Shown piece by piece: positions 34,527 through 43,897 of a stretch of 64,000 nt of DNA. A program made the position numbers and the translations under genes. Location: positions 186,001 through 250,000 of the forward strand of contig CAZNAI010000001.1 of assembly GCA_964571235.1 (NCBI GenBank). Reading direction: 5' to 3'. Position 1 is the first letter of the stretch. Each line of letters opens with the position of its first letter. The notes under the pieces were generated by a model, which had not been told where the DNA came from, did not search any database, and saw only the letters and a program-made list of their open reading frames with translations. Source of the stretch: JACRAV01 sp964571235. GTDB taxonomy: Bacteria; Zixibacteria; MSB-5A5; GN15; FEB-12.

Positions 34527-35528
34527 TTAGAAGCCGAGACGCAACGTGAAATACTGGTTGTCGTCGAATGTGTCTGTCTGAGTCCAGGCATATTCAAACG
34601 TCAGCTTGGAATCAGCTCCTATCGAATAGGTCAACCCACCACCCAGCGACAGACCGTAGATGAACTCTGTCTGTTGCGAGTAATTATAGCCGGCGCGCAG
34701 GAAGTACTTGTTGTCGTACGCGTACTCTGCGCCACCCTGCCAGTGGTCCTCCGAGAAGTTATTGGAACGGAAATTTCCCGTGACCATCAGTGAGTTCTTT
34801 TCCTGACTGTACATCGGATACGCCATACCGATGTCGATATGACTTGGCAACGAGAACGAACTCGGCTGTCCGGAAAGGCGACGGCGCCCTGCTTCTTCGT
34901 ACGAGCGATCAAACCCCGGTCCGTTGAAGGTCATATCGGTGCCGTAGTTCTTGATCGCGACGCCGATTTGCATGCCGCGCCACTTCGGGTCAAAGGTCAC
35001 GCCGAAATCAAACGAAGCTCCGTTGGCGGAAACCTCGAATATCCGCTCGCTGACCCAGAAACCGTTGACGCCCAGCGCCACATTGGCGGTCAGTTGTTTC
35101 GCCCAGCTCAGACCGACTACCGAAAGTGTCGGTTCATAGACTCGGCCGGTGCCGCCCGGCGCCTCTTCGGTTGTCTCTTCCATTTTACCGATTGAGACAA
35201 TCTTCGCCGAGAAACCAAGCGTTCCGAATCCCTCGATGGCGGTAGCAATGCCGCCGAAGTTCACGTCGATGTCCGCGAAGTACGGCATGTGCATCGCCAT
35301 CACTTCGGTTCCTTCAAGCGAGGCCAAGCCGGCCGGATTCCAGTAAATCGCTTCCAGCCCGCTGGGAATGGCTACAACCGAGCCGCCCATCGCGGTGCCG
35401 CGCGAGCCGATCGGGATCAGGAGTTCCTGCCCGCCGGCGGTGCCCAGTTTGATCTCGCTTCCGGCAAAGGCCGGGGCGGACGCAAAAACCAGGAGCACCA
35501 CAAGTACTATCAGTGTTCTGTGTTTCAT
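34527..35528 (-). CDS. PorV/PorQ-family outer-membrane barrel protein
   Basis: A 333-residue protein with a cleavable signal peptide ending AFA-GSE. The PorV/PorQ (UPF0164-like) N-terminal hallmark IPIGSRGTAMGGSVVAIPSGLEAIYWNPAGLASLEG region is present. The remainder alternates as beta strands and ends with the aromatic terminus TLRLGF of outer-membrane barrels. In type IX secretion, PorV shuttles substrates to the attachment complex; distant relatives occur widely in FCB bacteria beside TonB receptors. It is the third gene of the receptor operon, 19 bp behind the large secreted protein, and is followed by the strong terminator. Confidence 0.8.
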   Translation of the reverse strand: MKHRTLIVLVVLLVFASAPAFAGSEIKLGTAGGQELLIPIGSRGTAMGGSVVAIPSGLEAIYWNPAGLASLEGTEVMAMHMPYFADIDVNFGGIATAIEGFGTLGFSAKIVSIGKMEETTEEAPGGTGRVYEPTLSVVGLSWAKQLTANVALGVNGFWVSERIFEVSANGASFDFGVTFDPKWRGMQIGVAIKNYGTDMTFNGPGFDRSYEEAGRRRLSGQPSSFSLPSHIDIGMAYPMYSQEKNSLMVTGNFRSNNFSEDHWQGGAEYAYDNKYFLRAGYNYSQQTEFIYGLSLGGGLTYSIGADSKLTFEYAWTQTDTFDDNQYFTLRLGF

Positions 35529-35547
35529 ATTTTGCAGTCCTTCCTCA

Positions 35548-38500
35548 TCAATACGTGTCGAGCTGTTCCTGCTCGGTGAATACGGCCATCTTGCCGATCT
35601 TCTGCCCGAAGCCGGGTGCGTCGACTACATAGATGTAGATCCCCGACGCGATCGGGATCTGGTTATCGGTCAGCAGATTCCAGTCGGCCAGCGAGGTCGT
35701 CGGATCATCCTTGTTGATGACAGCGACCCGGTCACCCGCCAGCGTGAAGATCGAAATAGTGCACTTGGCCGGAAGATTGGTAAACTGCATCCGGCGATTG
35801 AGCACGTTGCGATCGTACGACGAGAAGAGATAGTACGGGTTTGGAACAGCTTTCACGTTGTCAAGCACACTCTCGCCCGAAGTCACCTTTACCGGCGCGT
35901 TGGCGACAAACGTGAACGTGTCGTTCACATAGTTGATGTGGTTGGCCCACATGATGAACTGATCGCCCTCATGGAATGCCGCGTTGAGCCGCGCCGCCGC
36001 CGCATCGGCGATTGCTTCGGCTGAATCGGCCGGGCTCATGGTGCTGTCGAGTGACGGCTGTACAAACGGATCATTCCGTCCGCTCCATGTCGCATGCAGT
36101 ACCGTCGGTAGGTACGCGACGTTTAAGAAGTCAACATGAAAGGTTGGATCATCCGTTTCAGTGTACGCCGTATCGAACACAAACAACCACTCGCGCGGCC
36201 CCGCCACATCGGTATTGTTGTAGAGTCCATTGTACGGCGGCCAGTAACGGCCGTCGACTGTTCCGCCGGGGACGTTGTTTTCAAGAAATCCAACGGCCAA
36301 ACGTTCCGGCGGATTGGCATCGATATTCCATACCGAAAGCGGCACATTTCGTTCAAATGCTTGATATGCGTAACCGCTGGCGGCATTTATGATATACGGC
36401 CCGAATGAAGGCTGTTGTGGCGGATCAACAGCGCGACGCATGTAGCGATACCCGTACGACACATTTGAATCACTGGGATTGAAATTGCCGACCGAGTCGG
36501 TTAAGGCCAGGCGGAATTCCAGATTTCTCATCCGGTCGGCGCCCACACCCTGATCCGTGAAAAATGCGATTGGGCCAGATGACCATCCAGCGGCGCCGCG
36601 GAATCCTTCTAAATGAAGTCCGTCGGCGTTCGCCTGCGACCATCGTCGGGCGCCACTCGGCACCTGCCACCCCTCGTCGGGTTCGCCCGGCTCGCCACCT
36701 TTATATCCCGGAGGTGGGCCGTAGACGCGCACCATCATGCCGTCGACAAACTCAAAATCCTCACGCGAGTCGGCGGTTGCGCCCTGATTGGCTTGCGTGG
36801 TGAGCACGATGGCATTGTCGGTGACATTTTTCAGGGTCCAATACACTGTGCCGGCAGAGTCATAGAAGTACACCTGATAGGTGTCACCGGTCAGCATGTT
36901 CGGATCAATCACCTGAGGCAGAACCGAACCATCGGAGATTCCCGAATGAACGGTCGGTATGACATTATCGATGTCCAGCGGCAGAGTCGTCGAAGCTATT
37001 GGCTCTTGCGGCACAACTTTGACGATGGTTGCCGATGTCAGCGTCTTCGGGGTCTCGGCTGGATCGTAGGAGTACGCTTCGACGCGGAAGAAATACTCGG
37101 TGGCGTTATTCAACGCACCGCCATTGATATTATCAAAGTCGGCTGTGAACCAGCGCCGAATTCCGGGGTCGCTTCCGAACTTGAGCGGTTTGTTGAGCAC
37201 GCCGCAGTTGGCTACATCGAACTCTTCATCGTAAATAACCGCAATGCCGTTGGAAATATCCCAGGTCCCGTTGGGGATGCGCGACCACGGGCCTGACGAA
37301 GTCGGGCCCTGAAGGACTGTGTACCCTTCAAACGGGAAATTGCCCGGATTGAGTTCCGACGCGTTGGTCCAGGACAGGCCGACAGTTTCGTCATCCTGCA
37401 CAACCGTGACTATCGGTGCCGCAGGCGGCGCCGGAAGATCAAAGTTGTTTTCGTAGGCGGTCTGCGCGAAACGGTCATAGTACTTCATGGCGTCTATCGC
37501 CGTCAAACGATCGCAGGCAGTACCGGCTACGATTGCGGCCAGTACTTCGGTGCTATCCCCCGGTCGGAGTGTAAACGGCCCGGTGGTAAGCATGAAGCGG
37601 CGGTCGGCCGGATCGGAATCGATATCGCCGGTGCGCGTCACCGGATCACCCGATACGAAGAACTTAAGCGTGTCGTTGAGATATGTGTACGCATCACCTT
37701 CGCGCGTCAATCCCTGCATATAATTGTAGGTATGAGTCTTGCTCGCCGGGTCGGTGCCGTTGATGTACTTATTAAAAGAGGACATCGGCTGGTTTCGGTA
37801 CCCCGGATACTTCTGTCCCCACATTCTCCCGGTGTCATCCGAATTCCCGGTGAATTCAAGCGGCCCCTGGAAGAAGTCGAACCCGACAGCCGGCGGTGTT
37901 GAACCGTACTTGCTGTCAGAGTTCGTGGCATTGTAACAGAAGCCCAGCGAAAGCGCCGTATCGCAACCGACCAGGTCGTCGCTGGCGCCGCCGAGATCTG
38001 GATCAGACCAAAGCGACACGAACATGTTCGTGAGTGTCTTCCCGCCTTTGTTCATGATCTTGAACTTCAGGAAGACCATGTTACCGAGAGCATCCTCGCG
38101 ATTGAAGGCAAAGGCCGATTGCTGGACCTCTACACCGAGCGGCTCGGTCGAACCGGCATCATTATCGTGGCCGGAGGAATTAGCATCATTGTAGACCGTC
38201 CACGCGAACTGATCGCCGATAATCGCCGGTCGTCCGGAATCGTCCACCGGCGCCCCTTGCGATACCGGCCACGCCAGGTAGTCGGCATTCGGATTGGACT
38301 CCAAACTGTCGGAGTACAGCTTGTAAATCCGATACACAGGGTCATTGGGATTGGAGTTCGGGCCGGTGCCTTCCATGTTTCCCGGCTCAAATTCGGTCGA
38401 GTATTCGGCCACTGCGATCAACGTGTCGCCGGTTGCCGAATCTACTGCGCCAAGCCACATGCCGGCATCATAGATGACCGTCTTGTCGTTCGCGCCGTTT

Positions 38501-38742
38501 AGAATATCCTCGACCGTTGAGTGCGGATAATAGAATCCGTCGAACTTGCCGAAGATCTGCGCGGCGTCGTAGGCGAAATTCGCCTCATTGTTGATGAACA
38601 TCAACACCTTGTTGGCGTTGATGTATTTCTCCGTGTCAAGCGCGGAAGTCGATCTGGTCGTAGCTTTCCGAGACGGAGGAGCCGCGACTGCCGGGAGCAT
38701 CAACAGCGCTACCAGCATCAATGTCACAACTTTGAACTTCAT
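35548..38742 (-). CDS. large secreted protein with FN3 domain and type IX-like C-terminus
   Basis: A 1064-residue exported protein with signal peptide MKFKVVTLMLVALLMLPAVA-AP. A central fibronectin type III-like part reads PAAPIVTVVQDDETVGLSWTN followed by EGYTVLQG. The last ~90 residues form a small beta domain (VKAVPNPYYLFSSYD, KCTISIFTLAGD, IASGIYIYVVD, GKMAVF) that resembles FlgD-Ig-like or type IX type A sorting domains. Rich in Asn, Asp and Thr, with few cysteines. It lies between a TonB-dependent receptor and a PorV-like barrel in one operon (gaps of 20 and 19 bp), so it may be displayed on the surface. The enzymatic or binding role is unknown. Confidence 0.75.
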   Translation of the reverse strand: MKFKVVTLMLVALLMLPAVAAPPSRKATTRSTSALDTEKYINANKVLMFINNEANFAYDAAQIFGKFDGFYYPHSTVEDILNGANDKTVIYDAGMWLGAVDSATGDTLIAVAEYSTEFEPGNMEGTGPNSNPNDPVYRIYKLYSDSLESNPNADYLAWPVSQGAPVDDSGRPAIIGDQFAWTVYNDANSSGHDNDAGSTEPLGVEVQQSAFAFNREDALGNMVFLKFKIMNKGGKTLTNMFVSLWSDPDLGGASDDLVGCDTALSLGFCYNATNSDSKYGSTPPAVGFDFFQGPLEFTGNSDDTGRMWGQKYPGYRNQPMSSFNKYINGTDPASKTHTYNYMQGLTREGDAYTYLNDTLKFFVSGDPVTRTGDIDSDPADRRFMLTTGPFTLRPGDSTEVLAAIVAGTACDRLTAIDAMKYYDRFAQTAYENNFDLPAPPAAPIVTVVQDDETVGLSWTNASELNPGNFPFEGYTVLQGPTSSGPWSRIPNGTWDISNGIAVIYDEEFDVANCGVLNKPLKFGSDPGIRRWFTADFDNINGGALNNATEYFFRVEAYSYDPAETPKTLTSATIVKVVPQEPIASTTLPLDIDNVIPTVHSGISDGSVLPQVIDPNMLTGDTYQVYFYDSAGTVYWTLKNVTDNAIVLTTQANQGATADSREDFEFVDGMMVRVYGPPPGYKGGEPGEPDEGWQVPSGARRWSQANADGLHLEGFRGAAGWSSGPIAFFTDQGVGADRMRNLEFRLALTDSVGNFNPSDSNVSYGYRYMRRAVDPPQQPSFGPYIINAASGYAYQAFERNVPLSVWNIDANPPERLAVGFLENNVPGGTVDGRYWPPYNGLYNNTDVAGPREWLFVFDTAYTETDDPTFHVDFLNVAYLPTVLHATWSGRNDPFVQPSLDSTMSPADSAEAIADAAAARLNAAFHEGDQFIMWANHINYVNDTFTFVANAPVKVTSGESVLDNVKAVPNPYYLFSSYDRNVLNRRMQFTNLPAKCTISIFTLAGDRVAVINKDDPTTSLADWNLLTDNQIPIASGIYIYVVDAPGFGQKIGKMAVFTEQEQLDTY

Positions 38743-38762
38743 GTTTTTCTCCTCGTTCCCCT

Positions 38763-41672
38763 TTAGAATGCCATCCGGATGCCAAAGAGGATCATCCGCG
38801 GATTCGCGTAGTTTTGCGGGTTGTTCTCTTTGATGTTATACTTTTCTTCGCCGGTCAGACCAGTACCGTCGGGCGTGGATGTATTGGCCACAAAATCCTG
38901 ACCTTCGGAAGTGTTGAGCCAGCCCGTAGTATTGGCGCGGCCGGTCGATTCGTACACTGTCGAGGCGTTGTCGCGGTTGAGTAAGTTCTTAACCATGACA
39001 TACGGCGAGATTTTGTACGCTCCGACTTTGAATGACCGTTCGGCCTTCAAATCTATGAACAGCGAAAATGGTCCGTACGATGAGTTCCGTTGGGCCGACG
39101 GCTCCGGAGTTACAGCCGCCAGGGTCACTTCATTATAGACCTTTGAGGGTGAGTACGGCGTACCCGACGACAACTGGGCCAGGACGTTTAGCCCGAAGTT
39201 TTCAAACGGGAAGGCATCGCCAACGCGCGGGCCTTCGCCTTTTCCGGTCCGGTAGTCCAGATTGGCGACCAGATTGTGGCGCTGATCGTAGTCAAGCGGC
39301 GCAGTCTGTTTGGGGACATACGACGCGGTCCAGGCAATATTCTGCTGGGTCGTGCTGTATGATCCGGTGCCGGTCGCATACGAGAACGTATACTTGAAAT
39401 CAGCTTCGATATTGCGTGTCCGACGCATATGCAAGTGAGTCTCTACCCCTCGGACATTGCCGTAATCGGAATTGACATACAATGAGTAGGCGCGTGGACT
39501 GGCCGGCGTGTTGCGCACTTGGACCAAGCCGACGATGTCTTTGTAAAATGTCGAAATTTCCAGCGACGTATTTTCGCCCAACTGGTGCGAGACACCAATT
39601 TCGTACTGGGTCGTCTTTTCCGGCTCCAGGTTCGGGTTGCCGATCGCGTAGAAATATCCACCGGTATTGACTTTGAATTCATAAAAGTCGTAGCCGACAT
39701 ACAAACGAATCAAGTCGGGGCGCTGGAAGAATTTGCCAAAGTTGACAAACATCTGCGACTGGTCAGAGATCGGGAAAGCCAGTCCCAAGCGCGGCGACAA
39801 ACGGGTGAATTTCTTGCTCGGCTCGAGATCGCCGGCATCCAGAATAGTCGAATTCGGATCGGTCACACCCGCTCCGCTCGGGTCGAACGGATCAGTAAGT
39901 GATTTCAGCCGCTTAGCTTTGTAGTCAAAGTAGTCGAAGCGAAGGCCGGCATTGACGATCATTCCGCGCCATTCGATCCTATCCTGCAGATAGAACGCCG
40001 CGTTGATCGGATGCTTGGTGGCATTGTCATCACCCGACGGATCAGCTTCTTCACCGAAAGCGTCGTATCCGTATCGATCGATGTCATCAAAACCACCGCT
40101 GGTGAGACCATCCGCGACGCGCGCCGGGAACAAGTGGCGATAGTAGCGAAGGGTGTGGCGCTGGAGTTCGAATCCCGCTTTGAGTGTATTGTACTCATCC
40201 AATTCGGTGTTTATGTCACCCTTAAAGCCGATGTAGGATGATTTTCTCTTATAGAAGTCATCCCACAAACTGCCTTCGTCGCCATCCATCACAAACGAAC
40301 GGACTGTGCCGTCAACTGTCTGCGTATCGATAGTCGGTGTTGTCGTCGGGTCATCGAATGACCAGAACAAATTGGTGTTGTCCAGCCGCGGGTTGCCATT
40401 GGGACGGCCGTATGACCAAAGATCATCGCGATAAACGCCATCGCCGCGGAACCGGTAGGTCATATTGTATGACATACTCAGGTTATAAAACGTCTTGGCG
40501 TTGAGCGTGTGAGTGACTTTGGCATTGAGGCCCAGGTTCTTATCATTATAGAAAGGCGTGTGCTCGATGTCGAACAGGTAGTCGTGGCGGTATTCCGACC
40601 AGTCGTCGGTGCTTCCCGCGCCGGACAATTCGAGCTTGAAGGTCGGCGTGAAATCAACTTTCACCTTTCCCTGATATGACCACCCTTTGCGCCAGTTCCC
40701 CGGCAGAGTGGACCGATTGGCCAGCGACTGCTCGGTGATACTGGATGGAGCGCGGTCGCCCAGCCAGCGACGTTCGCCCGAGAAAAAGAAGGTCGCCTTG
40801 TCGGTACCCGGAATCGGTCCGCCGATATCTCCGGCGTAAAAATTGTTGTCGTACGACTGGTAGCCGATGTTATCACCAAGCCACGATCCGACATTGTCAC
40901 TTACCAACTCAAAATTGCCATGATACGCCTGCGAACCGGAGTTAGTGATGGTGTTGACAATACCCGACGCGACGTTGCCGTACTCGGCGGGGAATCCGCC
41001 GGAAAGCACGGTCACTTCCTGAATCGCGTTATTGCTGATGTTGGCTGTCGAGTTGCCGGACAATGGATCCTGAGTCGAGAATCCGTCGACATAGTAGGCG
41101 ACTTCCGACGGCCGACCGCCGCGAATATTCAGTTCGCTCGAATTGAGCGACTCGCGGCCGCCGCGCACTCGCACAACCGGGTTTGAATTGATCTTCACGA
41201 CGCCGTTCTGAATCCCGACAACCTGCTCAAAACCACGGGTCGGGAGCGCCTGAATTTCATCGCGTTTGACAATCGAAATGTTGCTGGTCTTGTCTTTTAA
41301 GATCAGCGGGCGTTCCGCTTTGACGGTTTGCGTCTTGCCGATTTCGGTTGCCTGCGACGTCAGGGTTTGATTTTGATACGTGGTCAGGTCGGCAGAGACT
41401 TCCACATCGGTTACTTCCAATGCGGCGAAGCCGACCGAAGAAACTTTCAGTGTGTACGCACCGACCGGCACGTTGATGATGTTGTACACGCCATTGGCGT
41501 CGGTCATCGCACCCATCGTCGTGCCGACGATAGTGACTGACACGCCAACCAGCGGTTCTTTCGTTTGGGCATCGGTGATAACGCCGGAAATTTTTCCGAC
41601 GACAGCGCCGAACGACTGTCCGGCGAGCATGCAGCACAACGCCACAAACACCAGAAGACGTTTGTTGTTCAT
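38763..41672 (-). CDS. TonB-dependent receptor with carboxypeptidase-like regulatory domain
   Basis: A 969-residue outer-membrane receptor. After the signal peptide (to about residue 22) comes a CarboxypepD_reg-like domain (GKISGVITDAQTKEPLVGVSV to VGFAALEV). The plug follows (VRVRGGRESLNSSELNIRGG, YYVDGFSTQDP, VTVLSGGFPAEYGNVASGIVN), then a long barrel that ends GIRMAF with a terminal phenylalanine. This is the SusC/Oar-like architecture of FCB bacteria. GAGGGAAGAGGT before the ATG is a strong ribosome site. It leads a three-gene operon; there is no SusD homologue beside it, and the ligand is unknown. Confidence 0.9.
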   Translation of the reverse strand: MNNKRLLVFVALCCMLAGQSFGAVVGKISGVITDAQTKEPLVGVSVTIVGTTMGAMTDANGVYNIINVPVGAYTLKVSSVGFAALEVTDVEVSADLTTYQNQTLTSQATEIGKTQTVKAERPLILKDKTSNISIVKRDEIQALPTRGFEQVVGIQNGVVKINSNPVVRVRGGRESLNSSELNIRGGRPSEVAYYVDGFSTQDPLSGNSTANISNNAIQEVTVLSGGFPAEYGNVASGIVNTITNSGSQAYHGNFELVSDNVGSWLGDNIGYQSYDNNFYAGDIGGPIPGTDKATFFFSGERRWLGDRAPSSITEQSLANRSTLPGNWRKGWSYQGKVKVDFTPTFKLELSGAGSTDDWSEYRHDYLFDIEHTPFYNDKNLGLNAKVTHTLNAKTFYNLSMSYNMTYRFRGDGVYRDDLWSYGRPNGNPRLDNTNLFWSFDDPTTTPTIDTQTVDGTVRSFVMDGDEGSLWDDFYKRKSSYIGFKGDINTELDEYNTLKAGFELQRHTLRYYRHLFPARVADGLTSGGFDDIDRYGYDAFGEEADPSGDDNATKHPINAAFYLQDRIEWRGMIVNAGLRFDYFDYKAKRLKSLTDPFDPSGAGVTDPNSTILDAGDLEPSKKFTRLSPRLGLAFPISDQSQMFVNFGKFFQRPDLIRLYVGYDFYEFKVNTGGYFYAIGNPNLEPEKTTQYEIGVSHQLGENTSLEISTFYKDIVGLVQVRNTPASPRAYSLYVNSDYGNVRGVETHLHMRRTRNIEADFKYTFSYATGTGSYSTTQQNIAWTASYVPKQTAPLDYDQRHNLVANLDYRTGKGEGPRVGDAFPFENFGLNVLAQLSSGTPYSPSKVYNEVTLAAVTPEPSAQRNSSYGPFSLFIDLKAERSFKVGAYKISPYVMVKNLLNRDNASTVYESTGRANTTGWLNTSEGQDFVANTSTPDGTGLTGEEKYNIKENNPQNYANPRMILFGIRMAF

Positions 41673-41967
41673 ACCTCTTCCCTCGTGTTTTGATTTGATG
41701 AATCAAAAATAGAATTGTCGAATACTGTGTGTACCAAAATTGCTCCGTGCTTCTGTAGCGGTCCCTTCAATGGGACGCACACATACTTGTATCGGCACAT
41801 TTAGCGTAACCTTAAGCGAATTGACCCCTTACCGTCCACTCTGTCAACAAAAAAGGTGGCGTTTTGTTCCCGACGACTACTTCATGCAGGACCGAACAAC
41901 CCACGATGCGGGTCACTGACGGCAATTATTACCGAACCGTGTGGAATTATTTTCTTAAGAAACGAAC
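41673..41967. other. intergenic region upstream of the receptor operon
   Basis: About 295 bp that must hold the receptor promoter on the minus strand. TTGGTA with TCTATT 18 bp downstream (minus strand, about 41739-41710) is the best but weak candidate. A small stem GTCCC-N6-GGGAC lies at about 41762-41777. Nothing else is recognised. Confidence 0.3.
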
Positions 41968-42957
41968 TTAGCGACCACTCGAAGGGCGTCGTCGCCAACC
42001 ATACGCACGTTGAGCGAGAGTTCGAAAGCCACTCACCAGGACCGAACGCGACTTTCTGCGCCACGGCACAATCAGCGGTTGCCCGCCGTACTTGAGCTTG
42101 TAGTCGCCTCCCCCTCCCATATCGCACGCGAGCGCCCCACGCGCTTTCCAGTACCGCATCGCATACCACTGCACCGGTTCATTGGGCTGAAGAATTTGAT
42201 ATTCGCGCAGTGAAGCGCCTCCCCAGAAGTACATACGGTCGCGGAATGCCGGGTAAATTCCGGTAGCGATGCAAACTCCGTCGGCATTTCTCGCCCGCAA
42301 CAACAAGAGATTCCCGCTGTGCGACAAATGCCGGATCAACAGGTGAATCCGATCAATTGAATGTGTCGGCTTTAGCCCTTGTTTGGCGAACACCTCGGTG
42401 AGTTGTGTGTAGTACTCCGAGGGAAATTCGCCATCCTGGGCAATTTCCACGGTAACACCGGACTTTTCAGACTTCCGAATACTCGTCCGGCAAGATCCTT
42501 TCATGTTGTCAAAGATCGCGTCCTCAGAGATTGAAAGATCGATCTCCGTATTGTTGAAATTCCGTCCGCGCCAGCCAAGGTTGTCCATCTGGTCGACTGT
42601 AAGATGTCTGTCCATCAGTTCAACATGCCAACACCCCAGCTCTCGAAACGCAAATTGTGCGAGCGGTTCCACGAGAGCGCCACGATCTACCCCCGCCATC
42701 AGATTGAATCCAAGGTAAGACGTCGACCACCCCGGGAACGGAGAACCAAGGATCCTCAGCCCACCCTTGGTGATAGTCAGCCCGGTGAAGAACCCTACCG
42801 GTTGACGATCAATCTTCACTTCAAGTACGATTGGTTTTGCTCTTTGCGATTCGGCAATGAACTCCAGCCATGGTTTAGTCTGGAAAAGTGTCCGATCGGG
42901 AAACGAGTCAAGGTACGACCAGTCGACATTTGCAATTGGCTCAAAGGAAATGCTCAT
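41968..42957 (-). CDS. FemAB/GNAT-like acyltransferase (Acetyltransf_6 type)
   Basis: About 329 residues from the chosen ATG, which overlaps the stop of the preceding gene by 4 bp (ATGA); the frame is open further upstream, but that leader has no protein character. The fold is that of FemAB/BioF2-like acyltransferases: FQTKPWLEFI near the N-terminus, SCRTSIRKSEKSGVTVEI as the central basic motif, and IYPAFRDRMYFWGGASLREYQILQPNEPVQWYAMRYWKARG in the C-terminal half. Related proteins add aminoacyl or acyl groups to cell-wall or capsule precursors. It is coupled to the deacetylase-like gene, which fits polysaccharide modification. Confidence 0.7.
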   Translation of the reverse strand: MSISFEPIANVDWSYLDSFPDRTLFQTKPWLEFIAESQRAKPIVLEVKIDRQPVGFFTGLTITKGGLRILGSPFPGWSTSYLGFNLMAGVDRGALVEPLAQFAFRELGCWHVELMDRHLTVDQMDNLGWRGRNFNNTEIDLSISEDAIFDNMKGSCRTSIRKSEKSGVTVEIAQDGEFPSEYYTQLTEVFAKQGLKPTHSIDRIHLLIRHLSHSGNLLLLRARNADGVCIATGIYPAFRDRMYFWGGASLREYQILQPNEPVQWYAMRYWKARGALACDMGGGGDYKLKYGGQPLIVPWRRKSRSVLVSGFRTLAQRAYGWRRRPSSGR

Positions 42958-43880
42958 GTGCGTCCGCGCCAGAGTTTTTCGACCAGCCATCGACGCTCCA
43001 GCGCCGATCGCTCCGCATCGTTGATCACATGGCCGCCGTTTTGAACTTTGAGAAAATCTAGCAATGTCGCCACCGGTACAAACCAACCGTTCTTGGCGGC
43101 CAACCGCTCCATCAATCGCCGAAAAACGGGATCAATTCGGCCCCCGGAGTAAAATCCCGAGGCAAAGTGCGTGTACATGATACAAGCCCCCCCTTCCCCC
43201 TCCAGTCGATCTTGATCTCGCTCATTGAGGCAACGGTTGAATAGTTGCAAGTTGGAGCCATCGGATGATGCAAACCAATTGTTCACAAACGGCCGAATCG
43301 GATCGTGATAGGGCATAATCGGACAGCGGGCGAGCGTGTTAATGTCGGAATAGACGAAGTTACGAAAGTACTGGATTCGCTCTTTGCACAGATCGCCCCA
43401 GAAAAGCTGGTCGTTTGTGGCTTGCCCGCGATACCGTCCGGCGAATCTATATCGGGTCGCGAAATTGTACAGTAGCCGACTCACGCCCCCGACTCGGGCG
43501 TCACCCCAGTACATATTCTCCCTGCAATCAGAATGGTTAGCGGCAGTATAAGGATTTCCGCCGAACGCTTTGGCAAAACGATCAAGCGCTGACAGCGTCC
43601 TGGCGCGGGGCGAGGTGTGCCAGGTCGCCATATGATGCCCGATTTCGAACCCCTGTCGTTGAAGTGACAGCACCCACTTGAGATACTCCGGGTTTTCGCA
43701 AGTTTGTCCGGGGCAATTCCCCGGCTCGGTTCCTTCGAGCATCCAGACCGACTTGGTCGTCCGCAAACCGAGATCGTGTAAAAACCGGTAGACCTCGCCG
43801 ACATTTTCGATTGTGGCATAATCGGTGTCGTCGAAAATGGTAAAGGCAAACGACTTGTTATCCGGCCAGACTTTGCGCAT
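42954..43880 (-). CDS. polysaccharide deacetylase-like protein (NodB-type fold)
   Basis: About 308 residues from ATG 43880, which lies 17 bp behind the DUF5916 gene; the open frame extends further but would run into that gene. FTIFDDTDYATIENVGEVYRFL corresponds to the first NodB motif (T-F-D-D-G) with Thr instead of Gly. EIGHHMATWHTSPRA stands where the metal-binding H-x3-H motif is expected, but with an extra residue. Acidic and histidine ligands are thus present in altered spacing. It may hydrolyse an acetylated sugar, or be a divergent, non-classical member. It is coupled to the acyltransferase behind it. Confidence 0.6.
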   Translation of the reverse strand: MRKVWPDNKSFAFTIFDDTDYATIENVGEVYRFLHDLGLRTTKSVWMLEGTEPGNCPGQTCENPEYLKWVLSLQRQGFEIGHHMATWHTSPRARTLSALDRFAKAFGGNPYTAANHSDCRENMYWGDARVGGVSRLLYNFATRYRFAGRYRGQATNDQLFWGDLCKERIQYFRNFVYSDINTLARCPIMPYHDPIRPFVNNWFASSDGSNLQLFNRCLNERDQDRLEGEGGACIMYTHFASGFYSGGRIDPVFRRLMERLAAKNGWFVPVATLLDFLKVQNGGHVINDAERSALERRWLVEKLWRGRT

Positions 43881-43897
43881 CCGGATAATATCTGAAC

